A stretch of DNA of 64,000 nucleotides, taken from the NCBI GenBank assembly GCA_964577115.1, contig CAZNXJ010000019.1, forward strand, positions 1-64,000. Direction: 5' to 3'. Below the pieces are notes generated by a model. That model ran no database searches and had not been told where the DNA came from. It saw only the letters and a program-made list of their open reading frames with translations. Position numbers and translations under genes: made by a program. Within the stretch, counting starts at the first letter, position 1, and every line of letters begins with the position of its first letter. This document shows, in pieces, positions 16,544 through 26,439 of the stretch. Source of the stretch: CAZNXJ01 sp964577115 (GTDB lineage Bacteria > Planctomycetota > Planctomycetia > Pirellulales > Pirellulaceae).

Positions 16544-18235
16544 ATGCGAACTCATCTGCTGGCCACCGTACTTACCGCCCTCTTGCTCCCGTTGCCCGAC
16601 GGCTTCGCGGAGGATGCAGGAACGTTTTCCGCGGACGACTACCGCGCTGTCGCCCTACAGGGAGGTGACGCGCAGCGTGGCGAACAAGTCTTTCGCTCGC
16701 AGGAAGCCGCGTGTGCGAAATGTCATGCCGTTGGAGGCGATGAGCGACGCGCGGGCCCGAATCTTTCGACGATTGGCGACAAATACTCGCAAGACCAGCT
16801 CATCACCGCGGTGCTGGAGCCGAGCGCCCTGATCCACCCAGACTTCGGTACCACGGTGGTGACGACCACCGACGGCCGCGTTCTGACCGGGGTTCTACAG
16901 CAACGAACGGACGACGAAATCCGGCTGCTCGACAGCGAGAGCCAATTGGTGCGAGTGGCTCGAAAGGACGTCGAGTCGGAGCAAAGGAGCCCGACGTCGC
17001 TCATGCCCGCGGATCTCATCAAGACGCTTAACCCGCAGCAATTCGCTGATCTGATCGCCTATCTCGCCTCGTTACGGCAAGACGATCGTTCGGACGGTCG
17101 GTTTCGCGGCATGCCGGCCGAGATTCCTGAACTAGCGCAGTCCATCACACTAGTGCCGCTGCATCCGGAAAGCCTGCGGTTTGATCATCCCGTGTGGATC
17201 ATTGCTCATCCGACAGCGCCGAAGCAGTACCTGGTCATCGAGCAACAAACACGCACAATCTGGCGGCTCGACACGAACAACGGCGACGTTCAGCGGCATC
17301 TCTTCGCAGATCTCAGCGGGGAGGCAATCACCGGGCAATACGAAGGTGTGATGTGCCTGGCGTTCCACCCGCAGTTCTCGACGAATCGGAAGTACTACTT
17401 GAATTACCATGTCCGCGAAGGAGCATTCTCGCCGGTCATTGTCGAGCGAATCGCCAGCAAAGATTTGCTCCATGACTCAGGCACCGCTTCGCGCCGCCTA
17501 TTGCGCATCGAACAAACGACGGATCTGCATTGGGGCGGGATGCTCGCGTTTGGCCCGGACGGCTACCTGTACATTGGTGCGGGTGACGGCGGGCCCCAAG
17601 AAGATCCCGACGGGAATGGGCAGAACCTGACCACGCTGCTGGGCAAAATTCTGCGTATCGACGTCGATCGGACGAGCGGCGGATTGCCGTATGCGATCCC
17701 GGAGACAAATCCTTTTGCCGGTTCGCCCGGCCCGGAGCGCAAGGAGATTTACGCGTGGGGATACCGGATGCCCTGGCGTTTCAGCTTCGATCCCGAAACG
17801 CACGACCTATGGGTAGGCGATATTGGTCAGAACCTTTTTGAAGAAGTGAACATTGCGCGCGTCGGCGAAAATCACGGCTGGAATGTCTATGAAGGGTTCG
17901 CCGAGTTTTCGGATCAGTATCGCCAGCCGAATGCCGAGTACACGCCTCCGGTATTCTCTTACCGCCGCAAGCTGGGCGTTTCGGTGACCGGTGGCTATGT
18001 CTATCGCGGAAAACGCAACGATTCGTTCTACGGCGCGTACATTTTTGGCGACTTCGAATCGAAGCGTATTTGGGCGTTAACGGCGAAGGATCGGAAGCTC
18101 GAGGTCGTACGCCAGATCGGCACGTCGCCTGAACGGATCGCGTCGTTTGGATTGGATGCGGACGGCGAGCTGCTAATGGTCGGGTACGAAGGAACGATCT
18201 TCCGCCTTGTCCTCGACGGCGTCGAGTTCAAATAG
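16544..18235 (+). CDS. Cytochrome c fused to PQQ-type sugar dehydrogenase (GSDH)
   Basis: 563 residues. Signal peptide (1-22), then a cytochrome c domain with CAKCH (Cys57, Cys60, His61) and a probable axial Met154 in SLMPADL, then a beta-propeller of the glucose/sorbosone dehydrogenase family (about 200-560) with GGMLAFGPDGYLYIGAGDGG-type blades. In this family PQQ-dependent oxidation of sugars passes electrons to the haem, in the periplasm. This fused layout is typical of planctomycetes. The ATG at 16544 directly precedes the signal sequence; a GTG at 16541 is equally possible. Its own strong promoter lies upstream. Confidence 0.88.
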   Translation: MRTHLLATVLTALLLPLPDGFAEDAGTFSADDYRAVALQGGDAQRGEQVFRSQEAACAKCHAVGGDERRAGPNLSTIGDKYSQDQLITAVLEPSALIHPDFGTTVVTTTDGRVLTGVLQQRTDDEIRLLDSESQLVRVARKDVESEQRSPTSLMPADLIKTLNPQQFADLIAYLASLRQDDRSDGRFRGMPAEIPELAQSITLVPLHPESLRFDHPVWIIAHPTAPKQYLVIEQQTRTIWRLDTNNGDVQRHLFADLSGEAITGQYEGVMCLAFHPQFSTNRKYYLNYHVREGAFSPVIVERIASKDLLHDSGTASRRLLRIEQTTDLHWGGMLAFGPDGYLYIGAGDGGPQEDPDGNGQNLTTLLGKILRIDVDRTSGGLPYAIPETNPFAGSPGPERKEIYAWGYRMPWRFSFDPETHDLWVGDIGQNLFEEVNIARVGENHGWNVYEGFAEFSDQYRQPNAEYTPPVFSYRRKLGVSVTGGYVYRGKRNDSFYGAYIFGDFESKRIWALTAKDRKLEVVRQIGTSPERIASFGLDADGELLMVGYEGTIFRLVLDGVEFK

Positions 18236-18327
18236 CGTCATGGAATCGACGGCGGACCTCTGGCACTTCGGATTCTCGTGAGGCTGGCTGTGCCGCGAGC
18301 AGCAATTTTCCTGGGAGATTTTCTGCC

Positions 18328-19929
18328 ATGAAGCGAAACCTGGCATGCTGGCCGATTGCCCTTGCATTGCTCTGTGGCTGGGGAGGCTCGGGCGCCGGAG
18401 CGAACGCTGATGAGAATGGGCACCGCATTCGAATCGTGCGGGAAGATGCACAGCCGGCCGCGGCGCGGGTAAGCATTATCGGCGCCGACGAGCAGCCGAT
18501 CGCTCCGACGGGAGTCAGTTTACGCACGACAGCGCGTGGGCAAAGTTATTTTTATGCCGACGAGTTGTTTGTCGTTCCCGCGAATACTCGGCCGATTCAT
18601 GTGCACCTTTCCGGCGGCTTGGAAACCCTGCCGACTCGCGTCACTATCCAGGCAGACTCCCCGATCGAAATCACCGCGCAGCTGCGGCCATGGATCGATA
18701 TGGCGGCACGCGGCTGGTACTCGGGTGACTCGCACATTCATCTGCATACGGGAGGAATGCTAAACGTCAGTGTCGCCGACGCGTTGCTCGCAGTGCGCGC
18801 CGAGAACCTGAATTTCGCGAATCTCTGCGCCTCGAACGTTCACGGCGACGACATTCACGATGCGGACTTAATCACAGGACGGCCACACCCGCTTTCCACC
18901 GAACGGCATCTGCTGGTGTTCGGCGAGGAAATGCGCAGCATGATCTATGGCCACATGCAGTTCTTCGGCATCAAGTCGCTTGTCACGCCACAATACACAG
19001 GATTCGACAATACGCCGCAGCACGACGACTATCCGGCCAACGGAGTCATGGCAGCTGAAGCCGTACGGCAGGGTGGTCTGGTCACGTACGGGCACCCGCT
19101 GTTCACGGACCAGCCCAATCCATTTTCGGGGGATCTCGCGGCGCCCAGCGGTGCCGCGCGTGAACTGCCAGTCGACGCGATGCTCGGTTATGTGCAGGCG
19201 GTGGACCTGATGAGCTACAACAGCGACGAACCACTGTCCGCTGAACTTTGGTATCGACTGCTGAACTGCGGGCTGAGGCTTGCCGCCTGCGCAGGCACGG
19301 ACGCCTTGCTCGACCGCTCCACCGATCCACTCGGCGGCAGCCGTGTCTACGTCAAAGTTGACGGGCCGCTGAACATGCAATCCTGGCTGGACGGATTACG
19401 CCGCGGCCGCTCGTTCGTTACCAACGGCCCCATGCTCCAGCTATCGGTAAACGGCCATGGCCTCGGTGATACGGTGTCACTCGACCGCAGCGGATCCGTA
19501 GCCGTCGAGTGCACGGTGGAAAGTCACGTCCCCGTTCAGAAGGCCGACGTGATCGTAAATGGGCGAGTCGTCCATTCGCGGCGGCTCGGCGCCGAGCCCG
19601 TCGCAGCCGATGTCACCGTGAGACGTTTTAAGATCGAAGTCCCCGTCGAGCGAAGTGGATGGATTGCTTTGCGGGTTACTGGGCCCGACCATCCAGAATT
19701 GTTTGATGGTCCCGCGTGGGCACACACGAGTCCCGTGTTCATCGAGGTTGCCGGGCGGCCGATCCCGAGTGCCGAGGATGCGAGTTATTTCGTTGAATGG
19801 ATCGATCAACTACTGCGCGTCGTGGCGGCGCGCAATCGCTATTCCTCCGCAGAAAAGCGGCAGGAAGTGGAGTCCATGTTCCGCGAAGCGCAGGAAAAGT
19901 ACCGCACGATGGCGGCCAGCGCTCCCTAG
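18328..19929 (+). CDS. CehA/McbA-family metallohydrolase (PHP-like), secreted
   Basis: 533 residues. Signal peptide (about 1-26), a beta-rich N-domain, then a PHP-like metal-binding core beginning with GDSHIHLHTGG, followed by NVHGDDIHD, VTYGHPLF and CAGTDALLDRS. This matches the CehA/McbA family, which includes carbamate hydrolases but mostly uncharacterised secreted proteins. The C-terminal beta domain (WLDGLRRGRSFVTNGP) is also usual for the family. The ATG at 18328 has GGGAGA upstream. It lies 92 nt after the cytochrome/GSDH gene and converges on another PHP-domain gene. Confidence 0.85.
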   Translation: MKRNLACWPIALALLCGWGGSGAGANADENGHRIRIVREDAQPAAARVSIIGADEQPIAPTGVSLRTTARGQSYFYADELFVVPANTRPIHVHLSGGLETLPTRVTIQADSPIEITAQLRPWIDMAARGWYSGDSHIHLHTGGMLNVSVADALLAVRAENLNFANLCASNVHGDDIHDADLITGRPHPLSTERHLLVFGEEMRSMIYGHMQFFGIKSLVTPQYTGFDNTPQHDDYPANGVMAAEAVRQGGLVTYGHPLFTDQPNPFSGDLAAPSGAARELPVDAMLGYVQAVDLMSYNSDEPLSAELWYRLLNCGLRLAACAGTDALLDRSTDPLGGSRVYVKVDGPLNMQSWLDGLRRGRSFVTNGPMLQLSVNGHGLGDTVSLDRSGSVAVECTVESHVPVQKADVIVNGRVVHSRRLGAEPVAADVTVRRFKIEVPVERSGWIALRVTGPDHPELFDGPAWAHTSPVFIEVAGRPIPSAEDASYFVEWIDQLLRVVAARNRYSSAEKRQEVESMFREAQEKYRTMAASAP

Positions 19930-19978
19930 TCGCGCTGGCGCCTTCGTTGCCTCGGTGCGCTGGTACCTCGAAGCCAAC

Positions 19979-21313
19979 TCACGGCCCGGTGAAGTAAACG
20001 GGATTTGCAAGAATCCACGGGCGCGGCTCGCCGGCGAGCGTCAGCCAGACTTCGACGCGGTACACGCCCGGTTCCGGGACCTCCCACGCAATGGCCCGCC
20101 CCTGTTCCCGATGCACTTCGCGCCCGCCGCCAATAATGCGGAACTCGCCACTGACAGGCGCGGCCGCACAGAGCCGCATGTTGGGTTGCCAGGCAAGCTG
20201 TTCGCCCATCGGCCAGGCACCGGTGTCGCTTTCGGCCCAGCAGAGGAAAGTCGTGGGATCTGCCATCCAGTCGAAGGCCACGTACGTACGACGCGCCTCC
20301 AGGGCGCGGCGTACGTGTGCTTCGCTGATCGTTTCGACAAGTAAGTGAGTTGAAACGTGTCCGAGGCTCAGCTCGTAGGGATCGAGATCCAATTCGATCA
20401 GCACGTCGCCCGCTTCACGACCGCTTAGCAAGGCGGAGACGAGCGGCGTATCGGATGGAATTTGAGCGAGTTGTTTTCCGAGGGCATCCTCGAGTACAAG
20501 TGCGCGGCGATCGTTCAATTTCAGGCGATAAACCTGATTGTGGTGCGAGTCGTTGGCGGCGATGGCGCACAGCGGCTGTTTCAAACACAGCTCGTCATAG
20601 CGAGCAAGATACTCGTGCGGATAGTCTTGGATCGCGGCAAACGACTCACGCGGGTATTGCTTGACGGCCGTCCCTAGATTGAACAGTCCGAGCGGGCTGC
20701 GCAGCAGCTTCAGGAAGTTCGCCTCATCCTTAACGTCGGCATGCGTGTTGTAGATCTCGCTGCCCGTCAGGCCGGTCAGTTCCCAATCGAGTCGTTCTTC
20801 GAGATGTGATAGAAACACCTGCCCACCCGCCTCGCGTACTTGATCGGCGAGAGTCTGTGGAGGCGAGCTGGGATGATCGCCCAACGAATGTGGCGGGAAC
20901 ACGAGTAGTCCCCCGGTTTCCGCGCCGGGGATCAAGAGGACGCCGTCGCGTAGCCCGCGATGGCCGTCCCGAATGTAATCGAAATGGGCCCCGCGATGCT
21001 CGGTAAACATAAGGACTTGGATGCCGAGCTTTCGCGCGGCCGCCACGATTTCCTCGAGTGGCGCCTGGCTGTCGTGCGAAAGGTGCGAGTGTACGTGGAT
21101 CGCAGCACGCACATCCTCGAGGGGAAACCGCGCGGGCACAGGCTGCCACTGTTCGCGTAGTTCCGCCACCTGGCGATGCACAGTTTCCAGGCGATCCAGC
21201 CTTAGCCGGTCCAGCGCGTCCGCACGGACATTGGCCGTCGCCAGAAGCGTGGCGATGAAGCACGCGCAGCTCAGCAGCAGGCGGGAGGGCTCTCTAGGTT
21301 GATCCTCGATCAT
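19979..21313 (-). CDS. Secreted PHP-domain protein
   Basis: 444 residues. After a signal peptide (about 8-27) comes a PHP-type metal core: AIHVHSHLSHDS, MFTEHRGAH, GAETGG, FLSHLEE and ANDSHHN supply the expected His/Asp/Glu ligands. C-terminal beta domains resemble those of CehA/McbA-type proteins (RRALEARRTYVAFDW). It is likely a metal-dependent phosphoesterase or hydrolase in the periplasm, substrate unknown. The ATG at 21313 is chosen since GAGG lies 6 nt upstream; another in-frame ATG is at 21325. It converges with the CehA/McbA gene, with 49 nt between stops. Confidence 0.82.
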   Translation of the reverse strand: MIEDQPREPSRLLLSCACFIATLLATANVRADALDRLRLDRLETVHRQVAELREQWQPVPARFPLEDVRAAIHVHSHLSHDSQAPLEEIVAAARKLGIQVLMFTEHRGAHFDYIRDGHRGLRDGVLLIPGAETGGLLVFPPHSLGDHPSSPPQTLADQVREAGGQVFLSHLEERLDWELTGLTGSEIYNTHADVKDEANFLKLLRSPLGLFNLGTAVKQYPRESFAAIQDYPHEYLARYDELCLKQPLCAIAANDSHHNQVYRLKLNDRRALVLEDALGKQLAQIPSDTPLVSALLSGREAGDVLIELDLDPYELSLGHVSTHLLVETISEAHVRRALEARRTYVAFDWMADPTTFLCWAESDTGAWPMGEQLAWQPNMRLCAAAPVSGEFRIIGGGREVHREQGRAIAWEVPEPGVYRVEVWLTLAGEPRPWILANPVYFTGP

Positions 21314-21577
21314 GGTTGACCTCATCCGTACACGGAATGGGGATGGTATGCGGTTGGGGGCGAGGGTTCAGCGTTCGGAGTCGAGATGCTTTCGCGTGCC
21401 CTGGGCAGGGCACAGCCAAGTCCGCCAATGTACGCCCTCCAATCCTGAGATGACGATTCCCTGAGCCAATGCCCCATGGCCGCCATGGCCCCTTGCGCCG
21501 GCCGCTTCGCACGGGGGCGGGACTGTGTTAAATTAGCCCGATTCCGCTCGGCATTATAGTGAACCCAACCAACTTCC

Positions 21578-21982
21578 ATGGGGGTAGAGTGCGGCGTGAC
21601 CGGCCCTGATTTCGACAAACACGACTTGATTCCCGTGATTGCTCAGGATGCGGGCACGGGCGACGTGCTGATGCTGGCGTATATGAACCGTGAGGCGTAC
21701 GAGGAAACGTTACGCACCGGGAACGTCTGTTACTACAGCCGCAGCCGCCGCAAGCTTTGGCGGAAGGGCGAGGAGAGCGGCAACGTTCAGAAGCTCCAGG
21801 AACTGTACTTCGACTGCGACGCCGACACGCTGTTGGTCAAAGTTGAACAGGTCGGCGGGGCGGCGTGCCACGAAGGCTACCGCAGTTGCTTCTTCCGCCG
21901 CATTGATCCGGCCAAGCAGTCGGTGGAGGTCGTCGGCGAGCGGGTTTTCGATCCGGCGACGGTGTACAAGAAGCCGCATTAG
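21578..21982 (+). CDS. hisI: Phosphoribosyl-AMP cyclohydrolase
   Basis: 134 residues. HisI opens the purine ring of phosphoribosyl-AMP in histidine biosynthesis, using zinc and magnesium. The magnesium-site stretch DCDADTLL and the zinc cysteines in CHEGYRSCFFR are intact, as are YYSRSR and the GEESGN block. The length fits a single-domain HisI without HisE. The ATG at 21578 is used, but a GTG at 21596 (before TGPDFDKHDL) is possible. hisG follows after 69 nt. The upstream gap (21314-21577) has a TATAGT-like hexamer at 21555 without a good -35. Confidence 0.93.
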   Translation: MGVECGVTGPDFDKHDLIPVIAQDAGTGDVLMLAYMNREAYEETLRTGNVCYYSRSRRKLWRKGEESGNVQKLQELYFDCDADTLLVKVEQVGGAACHEGYRSCFFRRIDPAKQSVEVVGERVFDPATVYKKPH

Positions 21983-22051
21983 CGCTCGGTGCCGACGCCG
22001 CACTCCCGAACGCTTTTCCGCCGTCCCTCGAATGAACTTCTCAGCGATTCC

Positions 22052-22930
22052 ATGACTCAGCCTCTCCTTCGTCTTGGTATTCCCGCCGGCAGCCTTCAGG
22101 AAGCCACGAGCCAGTTATTTCATCGCGCCGGCTACAACATTAAGTTCTCGTCGCGATCGTACTATCCCACGATCGACGACGACGAGATCGAGTGCATGTT
22201 GATTCGCGCTCAGGAGATGGCGCGCTATGTCGAACAAGGAATTCTTGACGTCGGCATCACCGGACATGACTGGGTGCTGGAAACGAATGCGGACGTCGTC
22301 GAGGTATGCGAGCTGATTTTCTCCAAGGCAAGCCGGCGGCCTGTGCGATGGGTGCTCTGCGTGCCCGAGAATTCACCCGTCCAGAGCGTGCGTGATCTCG
22401 AAGGCAAACGCATCGCCACGGAAGTCGTTGGCTTGACGCAGGCGTATCTCGCGCGGCATGGCGTCAACGCTCGAGTCGAGTTTTCCTGGGGAGCCACCGA
22501 GGTGAAGCCGCCGAAACTGGCGGACGCCATTGTCGAGGTGACGGAAACGGGGAGTTCACTACGAGCCAACAATTTGCGCATTGTTGATGAAGTGCTGCAA
22601 AGCACGACGCGCTTAATTGCCAATCGTGAGTCGCTCGCCGACGATTGGAAGCGGCAGAAGATTGACAACATCGCCTTGATGCTGCGGTCCTGCCTGGCAG
22701 CTGAAGGCAAGGTCGGCCTGATGATGAATGCTCGGCGAGACGATCTCGAAAAGATCCTCGCCCTATTGCCCGCGTTACAGAAACCGACCGTCGCCGCACT
22801 ATCCGACCCGAGCTGGGTCGATGTGAATACGATCGTGGAAGAATCGGTCGTTCGCACGATCGTTCCGAAGCTGAAGGCCGCCGGCGCGAAGGGAATCGTC
22901 GAGTACGCGATCAATAAGATCATCGACTAA
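22052..22930 (+). CDS. hisG: ATP phosphoribosyltransferase, long form
   Basis: 292 residues. HisG catalyses the first, feedback-controlled step of histidine biosynthesis, joining ATP and PRPP. Conserved blocks are LRLGIPAGSL at the start, VGITGHDWVLE, RIATEVVGLT, AIVEVTETGSSL for PRPP binding, and a C-terminal ACT-like regulatory domain (about 215-292) marking the long, HisZ-independent form. The ATG at 22052 starts the conserved region; upstream codons to 21989 do not align with the family start. It is likely co-transcribed with hisI; the other his genes are outside the window. Confidence 0.94.
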   Translation: MTQPLLRLGIPAGSLQEATSQLFHRAGYNIKFSSRSYYPTIDDDEIECMLIRAQEMARYVEQGILDVGITGHDWVLETNADVVEVCELIFSKASRRPVRWVLCVPENSPVQSVRDLEGKRIATEVVGLTQAYLARHGVNARVEFSWGATEVKPPKLADAIVEVTETGSSLRANNLRIVDEVLQSTTRLIANRESLADDWKRQKIDNIALMLRSCLAAEGKVGLMMNARRDDLEKILALLPALQKPTVAALSDPSWVDVNTIVEESVVRTIVPKLKAAGAKGIVEYAINKIID

Positions 22931-22987
22931 GACGAAGTGACGCCGTTTCTTGACGGTTTACAAGAACGCGCCGCGAAGCACCGAGAG

Positions 22988-25099
22988 TTACGCGGAGGCG
23001 GTTCGTACTTTCGCCAGTGTATCGCGAAGTACGTGGATTTCGACGGGCTTGAGCAGGTGGTCGTCGAATCCGGCGGCCAGCGCTTTCTTTCGGTCGTCTT
23101 CTTGTCCGTAACCGGTCAGCGCTACGAGATGAATGCCACGCAGCTCGGGCGATTCGCGCAGACGCTGGGCAACTTGATAGCCGTTGATCCGCGGAAGCCC
23201 GATATCGAGCAGCATGACGTCGGGACGAAACCGAGCGGCCGTCTCCAAAGCCGCCAGCCCGTCGTACGCGGTTTCGACTTCGTGTTTCTCGAGACGCAGA
23301 AGCATCGACATCGTATCGGCAGCATCGCGGTTATCGTCCACGACCAAAACGCGAAGCGGGGTATTCTCCCGGGCCTCTTCGGGTGCATCTGGTTCGCGTG
23401 GCCCACCCTCCCCGGCCGATTCGTCCGATAGCGGTAGTTCAACTCGAAATTCACTCCCCTGCCCCGGCCCGGAACTGCTCGCCGATACGGTCCCCCCATG
23501 CAGCTCGACCAAGCGCCGCACCAGGCTCAGCCCAATCCCCAGGCCACCTTGCGATCGGTCGAGCGATGAATCGACCTGCGTGAAGAGTTCGAAGATCTGC
23601 GGTAGGCGATCCTTTGGGATACCGATTCCCGTATCGCGTACGGTGAGCACCAGCCGCCCGTCGTCAACGAACACTTTCAGCCAGAGCCGCCCACCAGGTT
23701 CGGTGTACTTGGCGGCGTTGTTCAGCAGGTTGCTGACGACTTGCGCCAGACGCGAAGCGTCCGCGTATATCGTGATGGGTTCGGCCGGAAGCTGGACCTC
23801 GAGTGTATGCCGGCGCGCGTCGATCAGTGGACGGGAAACTTCCAACGCGTCGCGCACGACGTCAGAAATCGACGTACGCGACCGCTGAAGCTGAATCTTG
23901 CCCGTGGTCGCACGAGCCACGTCCAACAGGTCGTCCACAAGATGAATCAAGTGATGCACCTGGCGATCGATAATTTCAAGCGAATCCTGAACAACAGGAT
24001 TGTCGGCAGCAGACGCGCGCACGATTTCGACGGCGGCAACAATGGGAGCGAGCGGATTACGGAGTTCATGCGCGAGCATCGCCATGAATTCGTCTTTCGC
24101 GCGACTGACGGCCTCGGCCCGAGCGCGTGCTGCTTCCTGAAGCAGCCTCTCGGTGCGTTCCACCTCCGCTCGACGGCGTTGCGTAATGTCTTCGATGGCA
24201 ATGACGATCCGCGCTTGAGACGTACCGGCACACTGGTGGGCACGGACAAGGTACCAGGTGGCGTGATCTTCGCCCGCGGGGAATTCGCACGAGAACGCAT
24301 CACGACGACCTTCGCCGAGTTCGACGAGCGCCGCGCGGATCCGGGCCATCGCTTGCGGGTTCTGCTGTCCCCACGGACTCTCGACGTCGAAGATCCTCAC
24401 CTTCTCCGCCGGTTCTTCGGGGTGATACCAGCCACCGAGTTGCTGCCAGACCTGGTTGGCGGCCAGTACGCGTCCGTCCGCGTCCAGCACGGCAACTCCG
24501 GCGGAGAGCGCATCGAGCGCGGATTGGAGCAAATCCTTCGAGTTGCGGAGTGATTCTTTGGCGAGCCGGCCTTCGAATTCGCGCTGCTTGCTGCGAATGA
24601 ACTCCTCGACCGTCGAGACGAGCAAATCCAGGATCTGCTCTTTTTCGGAATCAATAACGAAGCTCGTATCGTGAGTCGCCAATGGCTCGGCCGTGCGACG
24701 AGCCCCGCGCGTTCCCCGGCGTTCGAGAATCCGCCGAATGCGCTGCACGAGCACTTCCGACTCGAACGGCTTGATCACAAAATTATCCGCGCCGGATTTC
24801 AGCCCCCGCAGGATGTCTTCGGGATCATTCAGCGCCGTCAGCAGGATCACGGGAACGTGTTTGCCGCCGGGAAGATTGCGGATGGCGCGCGAGAGGTCAT
24901 AGCCCGAGAGTCCCGGCATCACGACGTCGCTCAGTACCAGGTCGATCGCCTCGTCGCCGAGTTTCCGCAGTGCTTCTTCGCCATCATGCGCTATGACCGT
25001 GCGGAACCCGGCCTGTTCCAGGACGAGCCGGAGTTCCTGCGCCTGAGTTCGGCTGTCTTCGACCACCAGGATGCATGGGGCGTTTGCATTCGATTCCAC
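22988..25099 (-). CDS. Hybrid histidine kinase (REC-PAS-HisKA-HATPase-REC)
   Basis: 703 residues, no membrane segment. Domains in order: REC (about 9-125, phospho-acceptor Asp58 in LVLSDVVMPG), a coiled linker, a PAS/PAC domain (about 190-315), HisKA with MLAHELRNPLAP, HATPase with NNAAKYT, DTGIGIP and GGLGIGLS, and a C-terminal REC (DVMLLDIGLP). The GTG start at 25099 lies 1 nt after the cheB stop (TGACGTG), implying translational coupling. It is the last gene of the chemosensory locus, where a Wsp system would have the diguanylate cyclase WspR. Its N-terminal REC is a plausible phosphate acceptor from CheA. Confidence 0.92.
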   Translation of the reverse strand: MESNANAPCILVVEDSRTQAQELRLVLEQAGFRTVIAHDGEEALRKLGDEAIDLVLSDVVMPGLSGYDLSRAIRNLPGGKHVPVILLTALNDPEDILRGLKSGADNFVIKPFESEVLVQRIRRILERRGTRGARRTAEPLATHDTSFVIDSEKEQILDLLVSTVEEFIRSKQREFEGRLAKESLRNSKDLLQSALDALSAGVAVLDADGRVLAANQVWQQLGGWYHPEEPAEKVRIFDVESPWGQQNPQAMARIRAALVELGEGRRDAFSCEFPAGEDHATWYLVRAHQCAGTSQARIVIAIEDITQRRRAEVERTERLLQEAARARAEAVSRAKDEFMAMLAHELRNPLAPIVAAVEIVRASAADNPVVQDSLEIIDRQVHHLIHLVDDLLDVARATTGKIQLQRSRTSISDVVRDALEVSRPLIDARRHTLEVQLPAEPITIYADASRLAQVVSNLLNNAAKYTEPGGRLWLKVFVDDGRLVLTVRDTGIGIPKDRLPQIFELFTQVDSSLDRSQGGLGIGLSLVRRLVELHGGTVSASSSGPGQGSEFRVELPLSDESAGEGGPREPDAPEEARENTPLRVLVVDDNRDAADTMSMLLRLEKHEVETAYDGLAALETAARFRPDVMLLDIGLPRINGYQVAQRLRESPELRGIHLVALTGYGQEDDRKKALAAGFDDHLLKPVEIHVLRDTLAKVRTASA

Positions 25100-25100
25100 G

Positions 25101-26108
25101 TCAGCAAATCCTCATGAGGTAGTCGGGTAATTCTGGAAGAGGGATCACTTGATCGGCCAACCCGGCGGCGATCACAGCGCCCGGCATCCCAAAAACGACA
25201 CTCGTCGCCTCGTTTTGCGCAATGACCTGCCCGCCGCTGGACCGCACGTCGCGCAGCCCCGCCACTCCGTCTTGTCCCATTCCAGTAAGCACCACGGCCG
25301 CCGACGCGGAACGGTACTCTGCCGCCACAGACGCAAACAGCCGAGAAGCGGAAGGGCGAAATCCTTCGACTGCCGGAGCATCCGAAAGATGGATCCGCTT
25401 ATTGAGCACTTCCAAGTGCCGGTCGTCGGGAGCCAGATAGACGTGCCCGGCCTGCAATGGTTCACCATGCTCGGCGACATGGATTGTAAGCAGTGACGCG
25501 GAATTCAGCCACGCCGCAAACCCCTCGACGAATCCGCGCGCGATGTGCTGAACAACGAGAATTGGCGCCGGAAACGTGGCAGGCAATTGCGAAAAAATGC
25601 GATACAGCGCGGCCGGGCCGCCCGTCGACGCGGCGAATGCTACAACCTTGACCCGCTTGGCCGAGCGCGGCGGAGCTTCGACCGGGCCGCGGGGAAAGGC
25701 CTGCGAGTTTTTCACGCGAGCCACGGCGCGCAAAGCTCGCAAAAATTGAGCCGCTTCGCGCTCGAAGTCGGGCTCCTGTGGACCCACCGGCTTGGGAACC
25801 ACGTGGATGGCCCCCGCACGCAGTGCCTGAAGCGAAACCTCCAACTCGCGCGGGTCGTAGTTCGAAGTAACAATCAAAATCGGCGTCGGCGCCTCGCGCA
25901 TAATCCGCTTGGTGGCTTCATAGCCATCGACTCCGGGCATCTGGATGTCCATCACAATGACATCCGGGTGCTGTTGGATGGCCATCGAAACGGCCTCGGC
26001 GCCATCCGTCGCCTGGCCGACCACGTGAATCTCGGGGTCCGTGCCAAGAACGTGGAGCAGCAGTTGACGCTGGGTCGGCGAGTCTTCCGCAACAAGTACG
26101 TTCAGCAC
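25101..26108 (-). CDS. cheB: CheB-type protein-glutamate methylesterase
   Basis: 335 residues. N-terminal REC with Asp54 in IVMDIQMPG, linker, and a C-terminal methylesterase with the catalytic Ser in AASTGGPAALY, His in VVQHIARGF and Asp in LTGMGQDGVAGL. It demethylates receptor glutamates, giving adaptation opposite to CheR, and would be activated by phosphate from CheA. It corresponds to WspF by position. The coding part starts directly at MLNVLVAEDS. It is separated from the upstream cheA by 331 nt, so an internal promoter is possible. Confidence 0.94.
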   Translation of the reverse strand: MLNVLVAEDSPTQRQLLLHVLGTDPEIHVVGQATDGAEAVSMAIQQHPDVIVMDIQMPGVDGYEATKRIMREAPTPILIVTSNYDPRELEVSLQALRAGAIHVVPKPVGPQEPDFEREAAQFLRALRAVARVKNSQAFPRGPVEAPPRSAKRVKVVAFAASTGGPAALYRIFSQLPATFPAPILVVQHIARGFVEGFAAWLNSASLLTIHVAEHGEPLQAGHVYLAPDDRHLEVLNKRIHLSDAPAVEGFRPSASRLFASVAAEYRSASAAVVLTGMGQDGVAGLRDVRSSGGQVIAQNEATSVVFGMPGAVIAAGLADQVIPLPELPDYLMRIC

Positions 26109-26439
26109 CAGGCACCTACGAGTGATTCACAGCGCGAATGTCCCCCGCGATCCAACCCGCGTTCGGCGGGCGCGAAGGGCACTTTCGGCCTCATCATATC
26201 GGCTCCAACTCAATCGGCCACTACGGCTATTCAGCGCGGCACGATGAGTTCGCCTGACAGAGTTCCCACGCACCGCAGAGGTCGCGATCCGGACGCTTTT
26301 CACCATTTTACGGGGCGACGATCCGAGCTGGCCTAAGACGAATTCTGTGAGTTTTCCTATCGGAGGGAACCCGGAGAGGCACTTCGGGAAGGAGGTCGCC
26401 ACACGATCGGCCGCCACGCTGCTGCACCAGGCGTGCCGA
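26109..26439. other. Intergenic gap between cheA and cheB
   Basis: 331 bp with no gene I can support. A 96-codon minus-strand frame (26127-26417) has no ribosome site, domain or protein-like composition. No clear promoter or terminator was seen, though a gap this long within a same-strand locus could hold one. Confidence 0.5.

Noticed and set aside
21525..21560. TTAAAT and TATAGT upstream of hisI as a promoter
   Set aside because: Spacing of about 21 nt is too long and the alternative -35 (TTAGCC) is poor; kept only as a note under hisI.
26127..26417. 96-codon minus-strand frame between cheA and cheB
   Set aside because: No ribosome site, domain or hydrophobic pattern; Ser/Arg-rich composition suggests chance.
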